64,000 nt of DNA from Sanderia malayensis (GCA_013076295.1 RQOL01000482.1:108448-172447); one strand, 5' to 3'; positions 22,596 through 36,071 are shown, counted from the stretch's first letter. Numbers and translations: made by a program. Notes: generated by a model not told the origin, from the letters alone.

Positions 22596-25085
22596 GATAC
22601 ATACATACAAACCCTACAATACATAACCTACAATACATACACTACAATACATACCCTACAATACATACCCTACAATACATACCCTACAATATATAGCCTA
22701 CAACACATATCCTACAATACATACCCTACAATAAATACCCTACAATAAATACCCTACAATACATACCCTACAATACATATCCTACAATACATACCCTACA
22801 ATAAATACCCTACAATAAATACCCTACAATACATACCCTACAATACATACCCTACAATACATATCCTACAATACATACCCTAGAATAAATACCCTACAAT
22901 ACATACCTTACATTACATACCCTACAATACATATCGCACAATAAATACCCTACAATAAATACCCTACAATACATACCCTACAATACATACCCTACATACA
23001 TACCCTACACTACATACCCTACAATACATACCCTACAATACATACCCTACAATACATACCCTACAATGCATACCCTACAATAAATACCCTACAATACATA
23101 CCTTACAATACATACCCTACAGAACATACCCTACAATACATACCCTACAATACATACCCTACAATACATACCATACAAAATATACCCTACAATACATACC
23201 TTACAATAAATACCCTACAATACATACCCTACAATAAATACCCTACAATAAATACCCTACAATAAATACCCTACAATACATACCCTATAACACATACCCT
23301 ACATAACATACCCTACAATACATACCCTACAATACATACCCTACAATACATACCCTACAATAAATACCTTACAATACATACCCTACAATACATACCCTAC
23401 AATACATGCCCTACATAACATACCCTACAATACATACCCTACAATAAATACCTTACAATACATACCCTACAATACATACCCTACATACATACCCTACAAT
23501 ACAAACACTACAATACATACCCTACATAACATACCCTACGATACATACCCTACAATACATACCCTACAATACATACCCTACAATACATACCCTACAATAT
23601 ATAGCCTACAATACATATCCTACAATACATACCCTACAAAAAATACCCTACAATAAATACCCTACAATACATACCCTACAATACATATCCTACAATACAT
23701 ACCCTACAATAAATACCCTACAATAAATACCCTACAATACATACCCTACAATACATACCCTACAATACATACCCTACAATACATAACCTACAATACATAC
23801 CCTACAATACATGCCCTACATAACATACCCTACAATACATACCATACAATACATAACCTACAATACAAACCCTACAATACATACCCTACAATGCATACCC
23901 TACAATACAAACCCTACAATACATACCCTACAATACATAACCTACAATACAAACCCTACAATACATACCCTACAATACATACCCTACAATACATAACCTA
24001 CAACACAAACCCTACAATACATACCCTACAGTACATACCCTACAATACATAACCTACAATACATACCCTACAATACATGCCCTACATAACATACCCTACA
24101 ATACATACCATACAATACATAACCTACAATACAAACCCTACAATACATACCCTACAATGCATACCCTACAATACAAACCCTACAATACATACCCTACAAT
24201 ACATACCCTACAATACATAACCTACAATACAAACCCTACAATACATACCCTACAATACATACCCTACAATACATAACCTACAATACATACCCTACAATAC
24301 ATGCCCTACATAACATACCCTACAATACATACCATACAATACATAACCTACAATACAAACCCTACAATACATACCCTTCAATACATACCCTACAATACAT
24401 AACCTACAATACATACCCTACAATACAAAGCCTATTATACATACCCTACAATACATACCCTACAATACATTCCCTACAATACATGCCCTACATAACATAC
24501 CCTACAATACATACCCTACAATACATACCCTACAATAAATACCTTACAATACATACCCTACAATACATACCCTACAATACATACCCTACAGTACATACCC
24601 TACAATACATACCCTACAATACGTACCCTACAATACATGCCCTACATAACATACCCTACAATACATACCCTACAATAAATACCTTACAATACATACCCTA
24701 CAATAGATACCCTACATACATACCCTACAATAGATACCCTACAATAAATACCCTACAATACATACCCCACAATACATACCCTACATACATACCCTACAAT
24801 ACATACCCTACAATACATACCCTACGATACATACCCTACAATACATACCCTACAATAAATACCTTACAATACATACCCTACAACACATACCCTACAATGC
24901 ATACCCTACAATACATACCCTACAATACATACCCTACAATAAATACCGTACAATAAATACCCTACAATACATACCCTACAATAAATACCCTACAATAAAT
25001 ACCCTGCAATACATACCCTACAATACATACCAAACAATGCATACCCTACACTACATACCCTACCATACATACCCTACAATATGTA
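22596..25085. repeat. 14-bp minisatellite (unit 2b), ~2.5 kb
   Basis: Tandem array with many AATAAATACC and ACAAACCC variants. Blocks starting CATGCCCTACATAACATA recur near 23404, 23812, 24080, 24300, 24482 and 24636, i.e. block-wise amplification of about 150-400 bp. Confidence 0.92.
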
Positions 25086-26119
25086 CTACGACGCAACATT
25101 TCTAAAGAAAGTAAAGGTGGGAGCTCGAATCTTCCCCCCTGGCAATCGACCGCCAAGCGCCCACCCTGCCGCCCCCCTGAAAGACGAAGATTGATAGCTT
25201 CAGTGTGAAGTTTGAAAAAAAAAGTTGCCTTCAAAAATTTAATCAATCCTGGAAAATTTAAACTCAATCTCTAATAAAAATTATATCAAACTGTAGCTAA
25301 GAAAACAGCGAATCCGATAAAAATATTCACATTTCTTAACAGTGTTGTTTTGAATTTTAAGCGAGTATCTAGTACAATCCAAGACAAAAGCCGTGAAAAA
25401 ATTTATTCATCAGCCAACTAAAAAAACACAAAAATTCCCCTAACTTGGTCAAACTTTGTCCATTTTAACTCAAATGACACCAACATGAAGCTGATACCTT
25501 GGCGAATAAGTATCGAAAGTATTTGGGTGAAAAAAACAAAGTTTTGGCAGGTTAAAAATTAATTTTCGCAAATGCAAGTGTTTTGATTAGGCCCTCGAGC
25601 CGAAAGAAAAACGTGAGGTGAAACAAAACCAAACTCGTGCTATTTTCAGCTAAAAACAATTGAATAAAGGAAATACCTTGAAATAATTGTTCACCAATTG
25701 TCTCCACAGGTCTTGACAACAATTGACAGGTCTTTACAATTGATTTCCGGCACGTATTCACGCTTAAACCCCAGCAACTTGCCGCCCGTTCAACTAAAAA
25801 AACACGTGCTTCTCCCTGCTCGTTTTGCATCTCATTAACTCCGTCCTCGGAACTTTCTAGAAAGTAGGAACACAAAATGGGCCATAACTCCCGAACCGTT
25901 TGGAGTAGAAATTAGCTACATACCTTACTTTGGTCAGCACAATGCAGCGATCATTTTGATACCAATTTGCACCCTTATTGGCCCCCAGAAAAAAAGCCTT
26001 TGTGATATCAAGGAAATTCCTTTGATCCCATTGTTTTTTCGAACGTCGATTGTTCAAAAGACAATGGACATTGTTCACAGTGGGCGGGTCACGTGTGATC
26101 ACATTTTATTATATATAGA
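25086..26119 (-). repeat. B block, shortened version (unit 2b)
   Basis: The segment between the two ~85-bp internal repeats is gone, with the crossover inside ATCGAAAGTA near 25510. A second deletion removes DNA after AATGCAA at about 25576. The 71-codon minus-strand frame remains (within 25875-25552, MCSYFLESSEDG...). Confidence 0.82.
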
Positions 26120-26440
26120 CTAGCCGGGGCCCGGTCGCTACGCTCCCTCCCCGGAGCCCCCCAAGCAACAAAGGTTAATCTGGTTGGCGCGCTTCGCGCG
26201 CTGCATTCGCTCCCGCTCATACCTTACTTTGGTCAGCACAATGCAGCGATCATTTCCATACCAATTTGCACCCTTATTGACCCCCAGGAAAAAAGCCTTT
26301 GAGTGGCAACGCCCGCTCCTTTGATCCCATTGTTTTTTCGAACGTCGATTGTTCAAAAGACAATGGTGATTGTTCACCAAACAATAAGTCATTGTTCAGA
26401 GTCGGCGGGTCACGTGTGATCACATTTTATTATATGTAGA
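26120..26440 (-). mobile_element. Minimal Helitron: 3' module fused to 5' end (321 bp)
   Basis: CTAG end plus 3' module (26120-26220) joined directly to the last ~220 bp of a B block (26221-26440), which ends with TC. It has both termini and nothing else, like a miniature Helitron. Both edges abut neighbouring elements. Confidence 0.78.
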
Positions 26441-26544
26441 CTAGCCGGGGGCGCTCGCTACGCTCGCTTCCCGGAGCCCGTCAAGTACAAAAAGTTTAAT
26501 GTGGTTGGCGCACTTCGTGCGCTGCATTCGCTAACGCTCATGCC
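26441..26544 (-). repeat. Helitron 3'-terminal module, autonomous type (copy 1)
   Basis: Terminal stem CCGGG/CCCGG with a GCTCGCTACGCTCGC-rich loop. The second hairpin is GCGCAC-TTC-GTGCGC, a paired change from GCGCGC-TTC-GCGCGC. The module is single and is followed by CCTTTCCCACCCC, not CATA. Confidence 0.85.
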
Positions 26545-27550
26545 CTTTCCCACCCCAGGTACAGTGGTTTGGCTCGCCCTGGCTCCCCTGTCTATCTATT
26601 GTCACGATTGTAGTGTTTAACATGCCTGAAAATTAGTATGAGCGATCAGCCTCCTTTTCATTTCAAAATCCTCGTTTTCATCAGGTAAGCCTCGTACTGA
26701 TGGTACGGTAGATAAGATGCAACATGAAAGTTTGTTATGTTTTAGGGACAACAACAATTAGCCTGCTATCAGTTGAATGCATCTATTGACACTTGCCAGT
26801 GGTCCTTTGTATATAAACAGTAAAGGACCATCTATGATGAGCATCCAGAATTTAAATTAATGTTGACTTACAGAGGTATGATTTTGTTCCGATGATAAGA
26901 TGACAGTGTTGCATTGAATTTTGATAAAGCAATAGGTATGAAATCTCCAATACTTGCATTTGTACAATCATGTGCATCAGTAGATCTACAAAGTGAAAGA
27001 GACAAATTATATTGTAAGTATCATACCTTGCATCGGAATTTCAATTGAAAAGTGCAATTGAAATTTGGAAGTATATAACAGTAAACACTAAAGGGGCCTC
27101 TATAGATTTTAGATCAAGTTTTCATGTATTAAAAGGAGATGTTATTGTTAGTGCGATGTTTTGAAAAAAGTAACTATCCTTAAGGGACAACTTGCAGTTT
27201 TCACAGAGTAAGGAAATCCACTTTCCCATAGGCAATATCGGAGAAAATGGCAACGCATAACTCTTAATAATCGGGCGCTACGCAGGATTCAGGACTGTGC
27301 CGACTGCTGTGTGTGGTGCAGTCACCCCTGGACATGTGGAGGGTGTAATGTCCAGTTGGTCTCCGCAGATCACTGTTATCTAGAATGAATGCATTCTAGA
27401 AAGGTGCCAGTAATGGCTGTACATCACACTTATGTGCGACGTGATCTGCGTTGACACACAATACCCGTACCCTTGAATGTGTGTATGTGCGTTTTGGTAG
27501 GCAGCCCTCTGTAGAGCAACTGTGCAGATGGTCGCTCTAGGATGAAGCAT
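26545..27550 (-). other. Helitron copy 1 3' non-coding region
   Basis: No gene seen. 26560-27020 matches 49580-50060 of copy 2 and 27045-27550 matches 55430-55955; the 5.3 kb between these in copy 2 is absent here. A hairpin lies at 27379-27400. Confidence 0.7.
27379..27400. terminator. 9-bp-stem hairpin downstream of the helicase gene
   Basis: Arms TCTAGAATG and CATTCTAGA around an AATG loop, about 150 bp past the stop codon. It is conserved unchanged at 55779-55800. A role in transcript 3' end formation or element biology is only a guess. Confidence 0.4.
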
Positions 27551-30500
27551 TTACAGGACTTCCTGGAAAACAATGTTCTTTGTTTTCCTGTGTGTTTCCT
27601 CTGGGAGGTATACTTTGAGCCCGTTAAATGATGTTGCTCTGGACATGGCCACATATAATTGACCATGTGTGAACACGGGCTCAGGTAAGTACAAACCAAC
27701 ATACCTCAGGGATTGCCCCTGTGCCTTGTTGATTGTCAAGCAGTATGCAAGTCTGACTGGAAACTGTCGGCGTTTCATTTTGAACGGCATTTCCGTGTCC
27801 TGAGTGGAGACTGTGATCTTGGGAATCATGACCCGTTGTCCTCTGTGCTCCTTGGTAATGATCTCTGCTGTGATAACGTGACGTCGGAGATGCCGAACTA
27901 TGAGTCTTGTTCCGTTGCAAAGACCTTTCTTTGGATTGAGATTCCGCAGAAGAATGATCGTTGCACCAACCTAAGGCAATGAATATTATTGTCATTATTG
28001 ATGCTTTTTTTATGGTGCACCACCTTTGCACATAATAATTTAATGTTAATGGGATGAAAGATTGTACTCTTCCTACCTTGAGTTTAAGTCTGTGCAACGG
28101 CATTCCATTCGGAGTGAGTTGGTTGAGAAATTCAATGGGGTAGGCCTCTTCCTCATCTGGATCGTCTGTGACAACACTGTCTGTGCTGTAATAAGTTCTT
28201 TCGGGTGTTTGAAGTCTGTCCAAAATTAAGTCGTTTACTTGATGTGATAAGTCATTCTTTGGAGTCAGACAACAGCGTTCAGACATTGTTACAGGATCCA
28301 TCATTAGGTGTGAATCTGGTGTGTTCGGCCTGGGAAAAATGAAGTTCAGCATGTCTTCTTTAGATGAAGTGCATATCTGTTGTGGCAGAATTACGTTGTC
28401 CAGTGCATCGTGTGCTTCTTGCTTGTTGCCAAGTCTGAGAAGCCATTCTGAGAATTCACGGTATGAATCATCTTGAACGGCTCTCATGTTGGTGTGTAAG
28501 CGATGCTGCTGAAACTTTGTCCATAGATCAACGATCTGGTGTGATTTTAGAGTCTCTGCTACAATTCTTTCCCTTCCTGCTTTCGTGACGACAGGTAGAA
28601 CCTGTCTGAAGTCTCCACCAAGTAGCATGAACTTGCCACCAAATGGTCTGTCGACATGTGTAATGTCTCGAAGCAGTCGGTCGACTGCTTGTAATGCAAG
28701 TGCGGGAATCATGGAAGCTTCATCCCATATAAAGAGAGTAGTTTCGCGCAATACCTGTGCTCTCCTGCTCTGTCTCTTGACATTACACGTTGATTCAGCT
28801 TGAAGTGGTATAGGAATTTGAAAGGTAGAATGTGACGTTCTACCATTTATGAGCAGCGTTGCAGCAATTCCTGACCACGCCATGCACTGAACTTTATGTC
28901 CATTGGCTTGCAGATTGTGAACCAACGTGTTGTAAAGGAAAGTTTTCCCGGTTCCAGCCGGCCCGTCAACAAAGTGACAGTTTTGTTCGGATTGCGCGTT
29001 GATAGCATCAGTGATTCCCGTGTATATGGCTCGCTGTTCAGGGTTCAATGCGGCCAGCATTCGTTCTCCTTCCTCTCTGGCATTGCCAACATCGATGTCA
29101 TCTTCCTCTGTAATAATAAGTGAAATATATTGCAATAAAATTGGAAAGAAAAGCAGGAGAATAAATGTCCAAAAATACGTAAATGCCCTTGTCTGCACGA
29201 TGTTAGAATACATTATTATATTCGTACTAATACAGTACATATTTGAAATTAACACATTAGTACCTCGTTCAGGAATGACATAGTCGGCTGGAAGTTGAGG
29301 AAGGTCAGCATAATTAGTGATCGATTGACCATGTACTTTCAAATTTTCATCAATGTCATGTAGACATTGATACATGTGTCGGTCTTCAAAAGCTACGGCC
29401 ATATCTGGATGATTGAGTTGATCACGCCGTACAAAATCTTCACTCAATGCTTCTTTGAACATGTTAAAGAGTGCTGCGATATCAGAAGGTGTTTGAAAAA
29501 GGAGTAATGTTGCAAACAACTGTCTCAGTTGTATTGGCATGTTAAAAATAACTGCCTCCTCCAAACAGCGTATGATTTCAGCATCATCTTCCAAGAGACC
29601 TAGAGCTAAAGCTGCGTCTTTGAAGGAATTGCATAGGTTTCCTTCTATCGTGCGAAGATCTTCAAACGACGTGGCACCTCGTTTATGGAGAAGCAATAGT
29701 CTCAGTGCGAATCTTTGCTCACATGGTCGTGGGTGAACTTGATATATTCTGCCTATGACAGGCATTGTTCTCCGCTGTCTTGCTTTCCATGTTTTGGTGC
29801 GCTCGTTGAAAACATAGTGTTCAGGAATTTCGTGATAGAGATATTGGCGTGCAGCCGGGTCTTGTGCATTCAATTCAAACCAAGACGTCAGTGTGGTTTT
29901 TTCATTGATGTTTTGTAATTGTTCGACCCTTCCATTATCCTGAAAGTATACGGTCTGCTGATCAGGTAGATGAACATGCAGACGTTTTATAGTGTGACTT
30001 TTCTCGTGCATGGAAAATTGGAATATTCTGTGAACAGCTTCGTGTGGTCCAATATACCGAGCGTTGATGTATTGGCGTACTTCATCGTGCTCAATATCTT
30101 GAGGTACTTGCTCCTGCTGTCCTTCGAGAATTTCCACGTGTGCCATGTCTTGTCCTTTATGAATATATTTGAAAATATATTTCACGGACTTCACAGTGCT
30201 ACATATTTCGAGATTAATGTGACACTGATACTTGAGTAGAAGATGGCGATTATGTGGCACAACCCATGTATCATCTAGAAGTCGATCTTCCAGATTGACT
30301 GGGTGACGACAGCGTCGTCTGTAGAGGGGATAACCATTCGCATTGACTTGTGTTTCGGCAGTGCGATCTTTCGGAAATCGTTTCTTGCATTTGTTATTCT
30401 CCATGCAAACACATCCGGGGTTTATATCACCGCATGGTCCATGTGTCATGTGCTTCAGTACTAACTTGTGATATCTTGCATCCTGTGGGTCCGGAATTTC

Positions 30501-33500
30501 AGCTGATATGAGTCGATCTACCTGTAGGTTTCGAGGAAAAATATCACATGTAAGCTCTACACATCAAAATGCATTGTGTTTTTACTAAGCAATACAACTG
30601 CTGATAATATTTCATACTCAATAATAAATGTATAATAAATCTATCTTTTACTCTATAATAAATTATTGCTATAGATGTTACCTCTTCAGGTGTTCGTGGT
30701 CTATCAGCCTGAGAGAGGAACAGAATCATGTGAGCATGTGGTAGTCCTCTCTTCTGAAATTCGATGACATATACATGTGCAACAGTGTGTCCGAGAATGT
30801 GCTTGTGAAGGACATCTTCCAGTAGTTCTTGTAGTTTCTGTTGAAATACTCGTGTGACGATGTCAGGCCGGTCATTCGCCTTCTGGTGTGGTAGAATGTT
30901 CTCTGAAATCTCCTTCCATCTGGGATTGGCCGTCATGGTTAGGAAGATGTCAGGCTTGCCATACTTTCTGACGATAGTCATTGCATCTTGAAAGTTCTGG
31001 TACATATTTCGTTGACTGCCTGAAAAAGATGAGGGAAGTATGACAACACGACCGACATCAATATGAAGGGGTTCGTTGGGATTGTTTGCCCTGGCCATTT
31101 GATTTTCGATTTCAGCCCTTCTGTTCAGGTGATCCATCAGGCCTCGATAACTGTCAGCACGTAATTGCCGTTGATTGTGCAAAATCCAGTTGAGCTTGTT
31201 TCCTTCTATTTTGGTGTATGCATCCACCAGATATTGTTGAAAGAGAAGTGTTGCGCGGTGGATCGTAGATAGTTGATTTCTGACTTGTATTCGGTACGAA
31301 TAATATTCGGCGATTGTGAGTCTGACACGGTGGACACGATCAGGATTTTCCTGGTCTTGTCCTCGACGTGTAGGTAGACGTTGAAGGTCCAAGCTGTAAC
31401 CCCGATCGCCCTGAAAGAACAACAATGGATAGGTTAGAGGATCCGCAACGGGATCTAAGGCATTAATCTTCATAAGATTACCACGCCTTGTTCGAATTTG
31501 AAGCTCTCTATTCTCGGGATTAGGAGCACCGCCATTGCGTGTAGTGTAGACTGCTGCAATTTCTCTGGCAGTAGGATTATCATATCTTCGATCTTGTTCT
31601 GGGCGACCGGTAATAATCATCTTGAATGTGGGAATAGGCTGATCATTGGCAATGGCTTGCTGCCTTTGCTCTTCCAGTACTTCTCCCATTGTTTTAAAAT
31701 GTTGAGCAAACCGATTTACTGCCATCAATTCGTTTTGCAGCAGCGCCACCATGTCTAAGTCCAAGTTTTGTTCTCTGGCTGTGTTCTGGCGTTCTTGCAG
31801 TGCTTGCTGGGTGTCCATAATGTATAATTCTGCATATTTTCGGGACCTGTCGGTTTCAGTTACCCCTGTTGAATTGGAGGAAACATTGTAAATTGTACTT
31901 CGTTATATCAACTGCAATTTTCAATGCAGCACGTGCTTTGTTATGAAAGCATCATAAAGTGCTTTGATTTACGATTGGATCACTTTTCATATTCAGGCAA
32001 GCATAGAGAGCTTATCCATTGTAGATTGGGTGGGAAAGGACTTGAGCGTCCTGTCAACATCCGTTTCATCACGTGAAGCTATTATATGAAAATGTAGGAT
32101 AATATAAGAGCTACTAAGAGAGGGACGTTATATTTACCTGTCATATGGTATGCACTTCCATGTATGGTGATGACTGGTGGTCCTGCATTAGCGTGTCTTA
32201 CAACGTTAGCTGTCCAGGATGCCATTGCCATTAGTGAATTGTATCTACGGAAATTTTTGAGAAAATATTTAGATTCATCAGTAGTTCCAGTGTATAAATG
32301 CATCACATTTGCCGGGGGTGGTTGAATGGGATCGAGAGCTATTAATCCTCCCATACAACATTTGTTGTATTGTTTTCTTGTGTTGAGTTCCTCTCGGAAG
32401 TACTTCGCTTCACAGTGAATACATGTCCTGGTCATTTTACCAAGATGATGAGGCATTGGGGAGAATTGAGGAATTTCAAGAATAGGTTGAATTACTTCCC
32501 TTTCTTGATGTTCCATGGGTTGGGGACATGATCTTGGTGTTGTGGTGGGATTTCGTGATGCATTTCAACTTCTTGTGGTTGTACCGCTATTTCATTCTCT
32601 TCATTCTCATTTTCAAGGTTGGGTTGCAATTCCATAGCAGCAGGCAATATTTGTGGATCCTGAAATGCAATGCAATCTAAGTTAATATAATTCAATCATG
32701 TGTTTTGAAATGCACAAAACTGGAACTTGTGAAGATATGTCTACTTAGAGAGCAAAATAATTTCCTGACATGGTCCTATGGAGAATGACTGGTGTATACT
32801 AAGCCAATTGTGATGGTAGTCTGTTTTACCTGATTATCATGTGGAATTGGAATGTGTTGTTCCACGTTGATTTCATCAGGTTGTGCTGGCCTTTCAATTT
32901 CATTATTTTCATTTTCAATATGTGTTTCGGGTTGCATCTGCATTGGCCGTATCTGTTGAAATGAACATTAAATGAAATCATTTACATTAAGTTTTTAGTT
33001 ATTGGAAATTTAAATGTTATTAATATACAGTTCCCATTGATATAAATATACATGGGGACTTATAATTGTACATGTCTGAAATAGGTAAATGGAAAAGGGA
33101 GTTGCCTAACTGTAGTTAACTTGTGTAAAAAATTGTGTTTTACCTCATTGTCATTTTGAGCTTGAATTACATTAAGCATCTCCACATTTGCCGTTTGTAT
33201 TGCTGCCGGACCTTCATGATTACGAATCAGAAGGGGTGGTTGCAACTGCATAACCATCGGTGGTACCTGGGGATGGAAAAATATTGATAATGTGGTTGAT
33301 ATAATAACTGATTTAATTTTGATAGTTTTTAATTACAAAAAGCTGTATAATATATGGTTGACGTGATTGGAAAAGTTTAGCTGAAATTATCGAGTTGTGT
33401 ACCTGAAGTTGAGGGGCCAGTGCTGCAGGATATTGTAAGCCAATGTTTATTGGTTGTGGTACTGCTATAAGTCCATAGTGGGGAAGCATCGCAGGTAGTT

Positions 33501-33747
33501 GCCATGGCACATGCAATGCCTGCATCTGTGGATAATGAAGTGGGAGTGGTTGATATTCTGGGGCTGGTTGCTGAGGGTGTTGTTGCTGCAACTGGTGAAG
33601 ATCATTCACTGCTCCCTGTACCATATTATCAGGTGGTAAATGAACTGGATGAGGCTGTTGGTTATTCTCACGACTTCGGCGATTTGCTTTCCTTACTTGA
33701 TCGCAGCGCCTTGAGCCGGTGATGCTTTTTCTGGCTTTTTTTGGCAT
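27551..33747 (-). CDS. Helitron Rep/helicase polyprotein gene, copy 1 (8 exons)
   Basis: Rolling-circle transposase: an HUH Rep nuclease/ligase fused to a Pif1-family helicase, which would nick and join Helitron ends and unwind DNA in the nucleus. Exons inferred from GT-AG sites and phase: 33747-33403, 33266-33144, 32952-32830, 32659-32138, 31865-30682, 30521-29264, 29107-28077, 27970-27551, about 1,668 residues. Start chosen at [14 protein letters not shown] (basic). Domains: Gln/Pro-rich N-terminus (1-250); Cys zinc-binding region (CIHCEAKYF near 277); Rep motifs [10 protein letters not shown] (~678), [11 protein letters not shown] (~745) and the two-Tyr YIFKYIHKG (~880); helicase Walker [15 protein letters not shown] (~1232), Walker B LFIWDEAS (~1310), [10 protein letters not shown] (~1346), [11 protein letters not shown] (~1605) and VAMSRATS (~1637). 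All catalytic residues are visible. One flaw: a base is missing in a G run near 32520 (exon 4), where copy 2 keeps the frame. Confidence 0.9.
28077..29107 (-). CDS. Exon 7: Pif1 helicase core, N-terminal half
   Basis: Opens with an acidic lead ([18 protein letters not shown]), then LNPEQRAIY, Walker A, Walker B and GGDFRQV, ending at LHRLKLK. A 106-bp intron (27971-28076) follows; exon 8 resumes at [20 protein letters not shown], the typical Helitron helicase block. Confidence 0.88.
29264..30521 (-). CDS. Exon 6: Rep catalytic tyrosines and linker
   Basis: Starts [14 protein letters not shown] and includes a Cys patch ([16 protein letters not shown]) and the two-tyrosine Rep motif ([10 protein letters not shown]), then the conserved DUF-like linker before the helicase ([14 protein letters not shown]). 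The following 156-bp intron (29108-29263) has no stop codon, so a long frame reads through it; the in-frame [15 protein letters not shown] stretch is intronic, not a membrane segment. Confidence 0.85.
30682..31865 (-). CDS. Exon 5: Rep domain, HUH part
   Basis: Begins in phase with exon 4 across the 31866-32137 intron (acceptor CAACAG) and reads [13 protein letters not shown], the usual entry to the Helitron Rep region. It carries Rep motif 1 ([10 protein letters not shown]) and the metal-binding His-x-His (PHAHMILF). The donor after PEE joins exon 6 at [10 protein letters not shown], phase 0. Confidence 0.88.
32138..32659 (-). CDS. Exon 4: Helitron N-terminal Cys zinc-binding region, one-base deletion
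   Basis: Codes for [20 protein letters not shown], then CC and the hallmark ...YNSLMAMAS...[10 protein letters not shown] block. The exon length (522) leaves the wrong phase for exon 5, whereas 523 would fit, which independently supports a missing base in GGTTGGGGAC (copy 2 has GGTTGGGGGAC). Confidence 0.85.
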
Positions 33748-35699
33748 TTTGCGAGAGATGATATCAAAAAAGGAAAAAATGTGTTTTATATGCAACCCAA
33801 TTTAAGTGAAAATGCTAAAATTTGAAATAAGAGTGATTATTGTGAGCAACTGGATGGGGTTGTTGTTTTGTGGTGAGCTGCAAGATAAAATAAATAATTT
33901 AAAACATAATTGTAAGAAATGTTTGGGATTACTCTTGATTGTTGAATTAAATTATTGGTTATTTAAAGTTTGCAAATAAAAATATTTGACCACTTTCTCT
34001 TATGACCTACATCACTCTTTCTATTGTGTTCTTTAACAACTATAAGGAAAACAGTTTTGATAATGTATAAATTGGAGAAGTTAATGATCCTTTTCATTTT
34101 TGGAAAGAAAAATGTATAAATCACATTTGATGTGTTTGTATTATGAGGCTAGATTTGATTTGCATTATGCAGTAAATTTGCTTTCTATTGATAATAAATT
34201 GTTGCAATTGTTAATACCACTTTAAATATAGTAGCTAAGCTTCAGATTTGGGATATGAATGTACATTACAGGGTGAGGCATTTAAACATTAATTAAAATA
34301 GGCTTTGTATAGGAACAATTCTTGTCACACTCACCCAATATTCTGAGGAATGAACTTGTTTGAAAACCTGTTTTTACAAAAGAAGAAAGATGTTTTGGAT
34401 GAATTGATTATCTTGTAAACAGAAAGTTGCCATTGATACTAAGGAATGTTTAACATATTGTCAACTTGTATATTATTATGTTGATAGATTGAGTGAAGAA
34501 ATGAGAATAAAAGGTCATGCTGAAGTGAAGGAGTGAAATACTTACTTTATAAAAAAACTTCACTTTACTTTACTTTGTTAATAACAAAACTGGCTAGACA
34601 TTAGCCGAGAAACCAGATAACAGAAACGCTAAAAAGCAGATGACAGAAACGCTAAAAAGACAGTGCATTGCGATGCAATGAAAGACAACGTTGCTTTAAA
34701 GAAGACGCTGTCGGTGTAAATAAGGATTGTTTAAAAAAGGTAAAATTCAACATTCAACTCACAATAACAAAGTAAAACAATCTTTCTAATAATTTTCTTT
34801 CAATATATAGATATTAATATTATTTTCTTTCAATTTCTGACAACGTTAGATGTTGAACAAAAATGTTACATTTGCTGTAGCAAGAAAGTAAACACGCAAT
34901 TGCTATTTGAAATTCGCGCTAATTTGAAAGTTTTGTGGCCTCTATTCGGCGGCGTGCCTCGTTGTTGTTATTATTATTCTCATGATGATCCATTCGATTC
35001 GACAGAAAGGCAGTTGAACACAACAACAGCAAGAGCATGTACTTGGCACCGAAGAGAAAAACGGCCTTGGTCTTCGTTGATGATGGGGAGAAGTGTGGTT
35101 GTGAAGGGGAACCTTTAAGTATAAGAAGAAATAATTTGGTAGACTTTATTATGCATGATATCTAGAAATACACCATTTCTCGGACACGTGGAGAATGAAG
35201 TACATTGATTTTTGGTGATCTGTTATATCTTCAGAAATATTGCTGCTGGTAAAAATACCAATAATAAGAAGAGTAGGCCATGGAAGGTTGACAAAAGGTA
35301 AGAAGGTTTAATACGTTTTTTGACTTGGTGAACACATGAGGTGGAGGTAATTAATTAATGATTTGCAGTTACAATAAATTACTTACATTTATAGACTTCA
35401 GGCCACATGAAAAGAACTGAGATGTGCCAACATGCTATAAAGTATATTACATGATTTCTTCTTGTTTTTCAGGTGCCCAGACATAAAGTGAATGTTTGTG
35501 GTCATTCCTTGTGAACATTATTATAGTGAGGTGAGTTCATTTTAAGATTTGTTAATTGAAGATCATTTGTTCAAAAAGAAGGACAGTGTCTGTTTTGCAG
35601 TGATCTTTTTTGAAGAATTACAAAAGTTAGAAATAGAAGCATTACATATTAATATATATAGATACTTACTATAGATACTTACATAAATATATACATCAA
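33748..35699 (-). other. Helitron copy 1 5' non-coding region
   Basis: No gene seen. Collinear with 62060-63880 in copy 2, but with differing segments (for example 35000-35110 is replaced). A splice-acceptor-like TTATCTTGCAG (minus strand, near 33885) could join a leader exon to the gene. A duplicated phrase CAGAAACGCTAAAAA occurs near 34620-34655. Confidence 0.55.
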
Positions 35700-36071
35700 T
35701 ACATACCCTATATACTATATATAAATACTATACATAATATACATACCCTACATACATACATACATACATACATACATACATACATACATACATACATACA
35801 TACATACATACATACATACATACATACATACATACATACATACCCTACATACCCTACATACATACCCTACATACATACATACATACATACCCTACATACA
35901 TACATACATACCCTACAATACATACCCTACAATACATACCCTACATAGCATACCCTACACTACATACCCTACAATACATAACCTACACTACATACCCTAC
36001 CATACATAACCTACAATACATACCCTACCATACATAACCTACAATACATACCCTACAATACAAACCCTACA
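35700..36071. repeat. CATA microsatellite and short 14-bp array in Helitron copy 1
   Basis: About 90 bp of pure CATA (35750-35842), then CCCTACATACATA mixtures and about ten 14-bp units. Much shorter than in the non-autonomous units. Confidence 0.9.

Larger units (their letters stand above)
22237..26119 (-). mobile_element. Non-autonomous Helitron, unit 2b
   Basis: About 3.9 kb. The 3' terminus at 22237 has TAGCC, but the preceding base makes it TGTAG rather than CTAG, so the end is mutated or rejoined. Two 3' modules, a ~2.5 kb minisatellite and a shortened B block follow. The TC end at 26119 abuts the next CTAG. Confidence 0.72.

Noticed and set aside
27681..30449. A single 922-codon protein with a hydrophobic, membrane-like segment
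   Set aside because: The hydrophobic stretch lies in a stop-free 156-bp intron (29108-29263) with good GT-AG sites, and the tail past LKLK is intron 27971-28076. The true gene is spliced.
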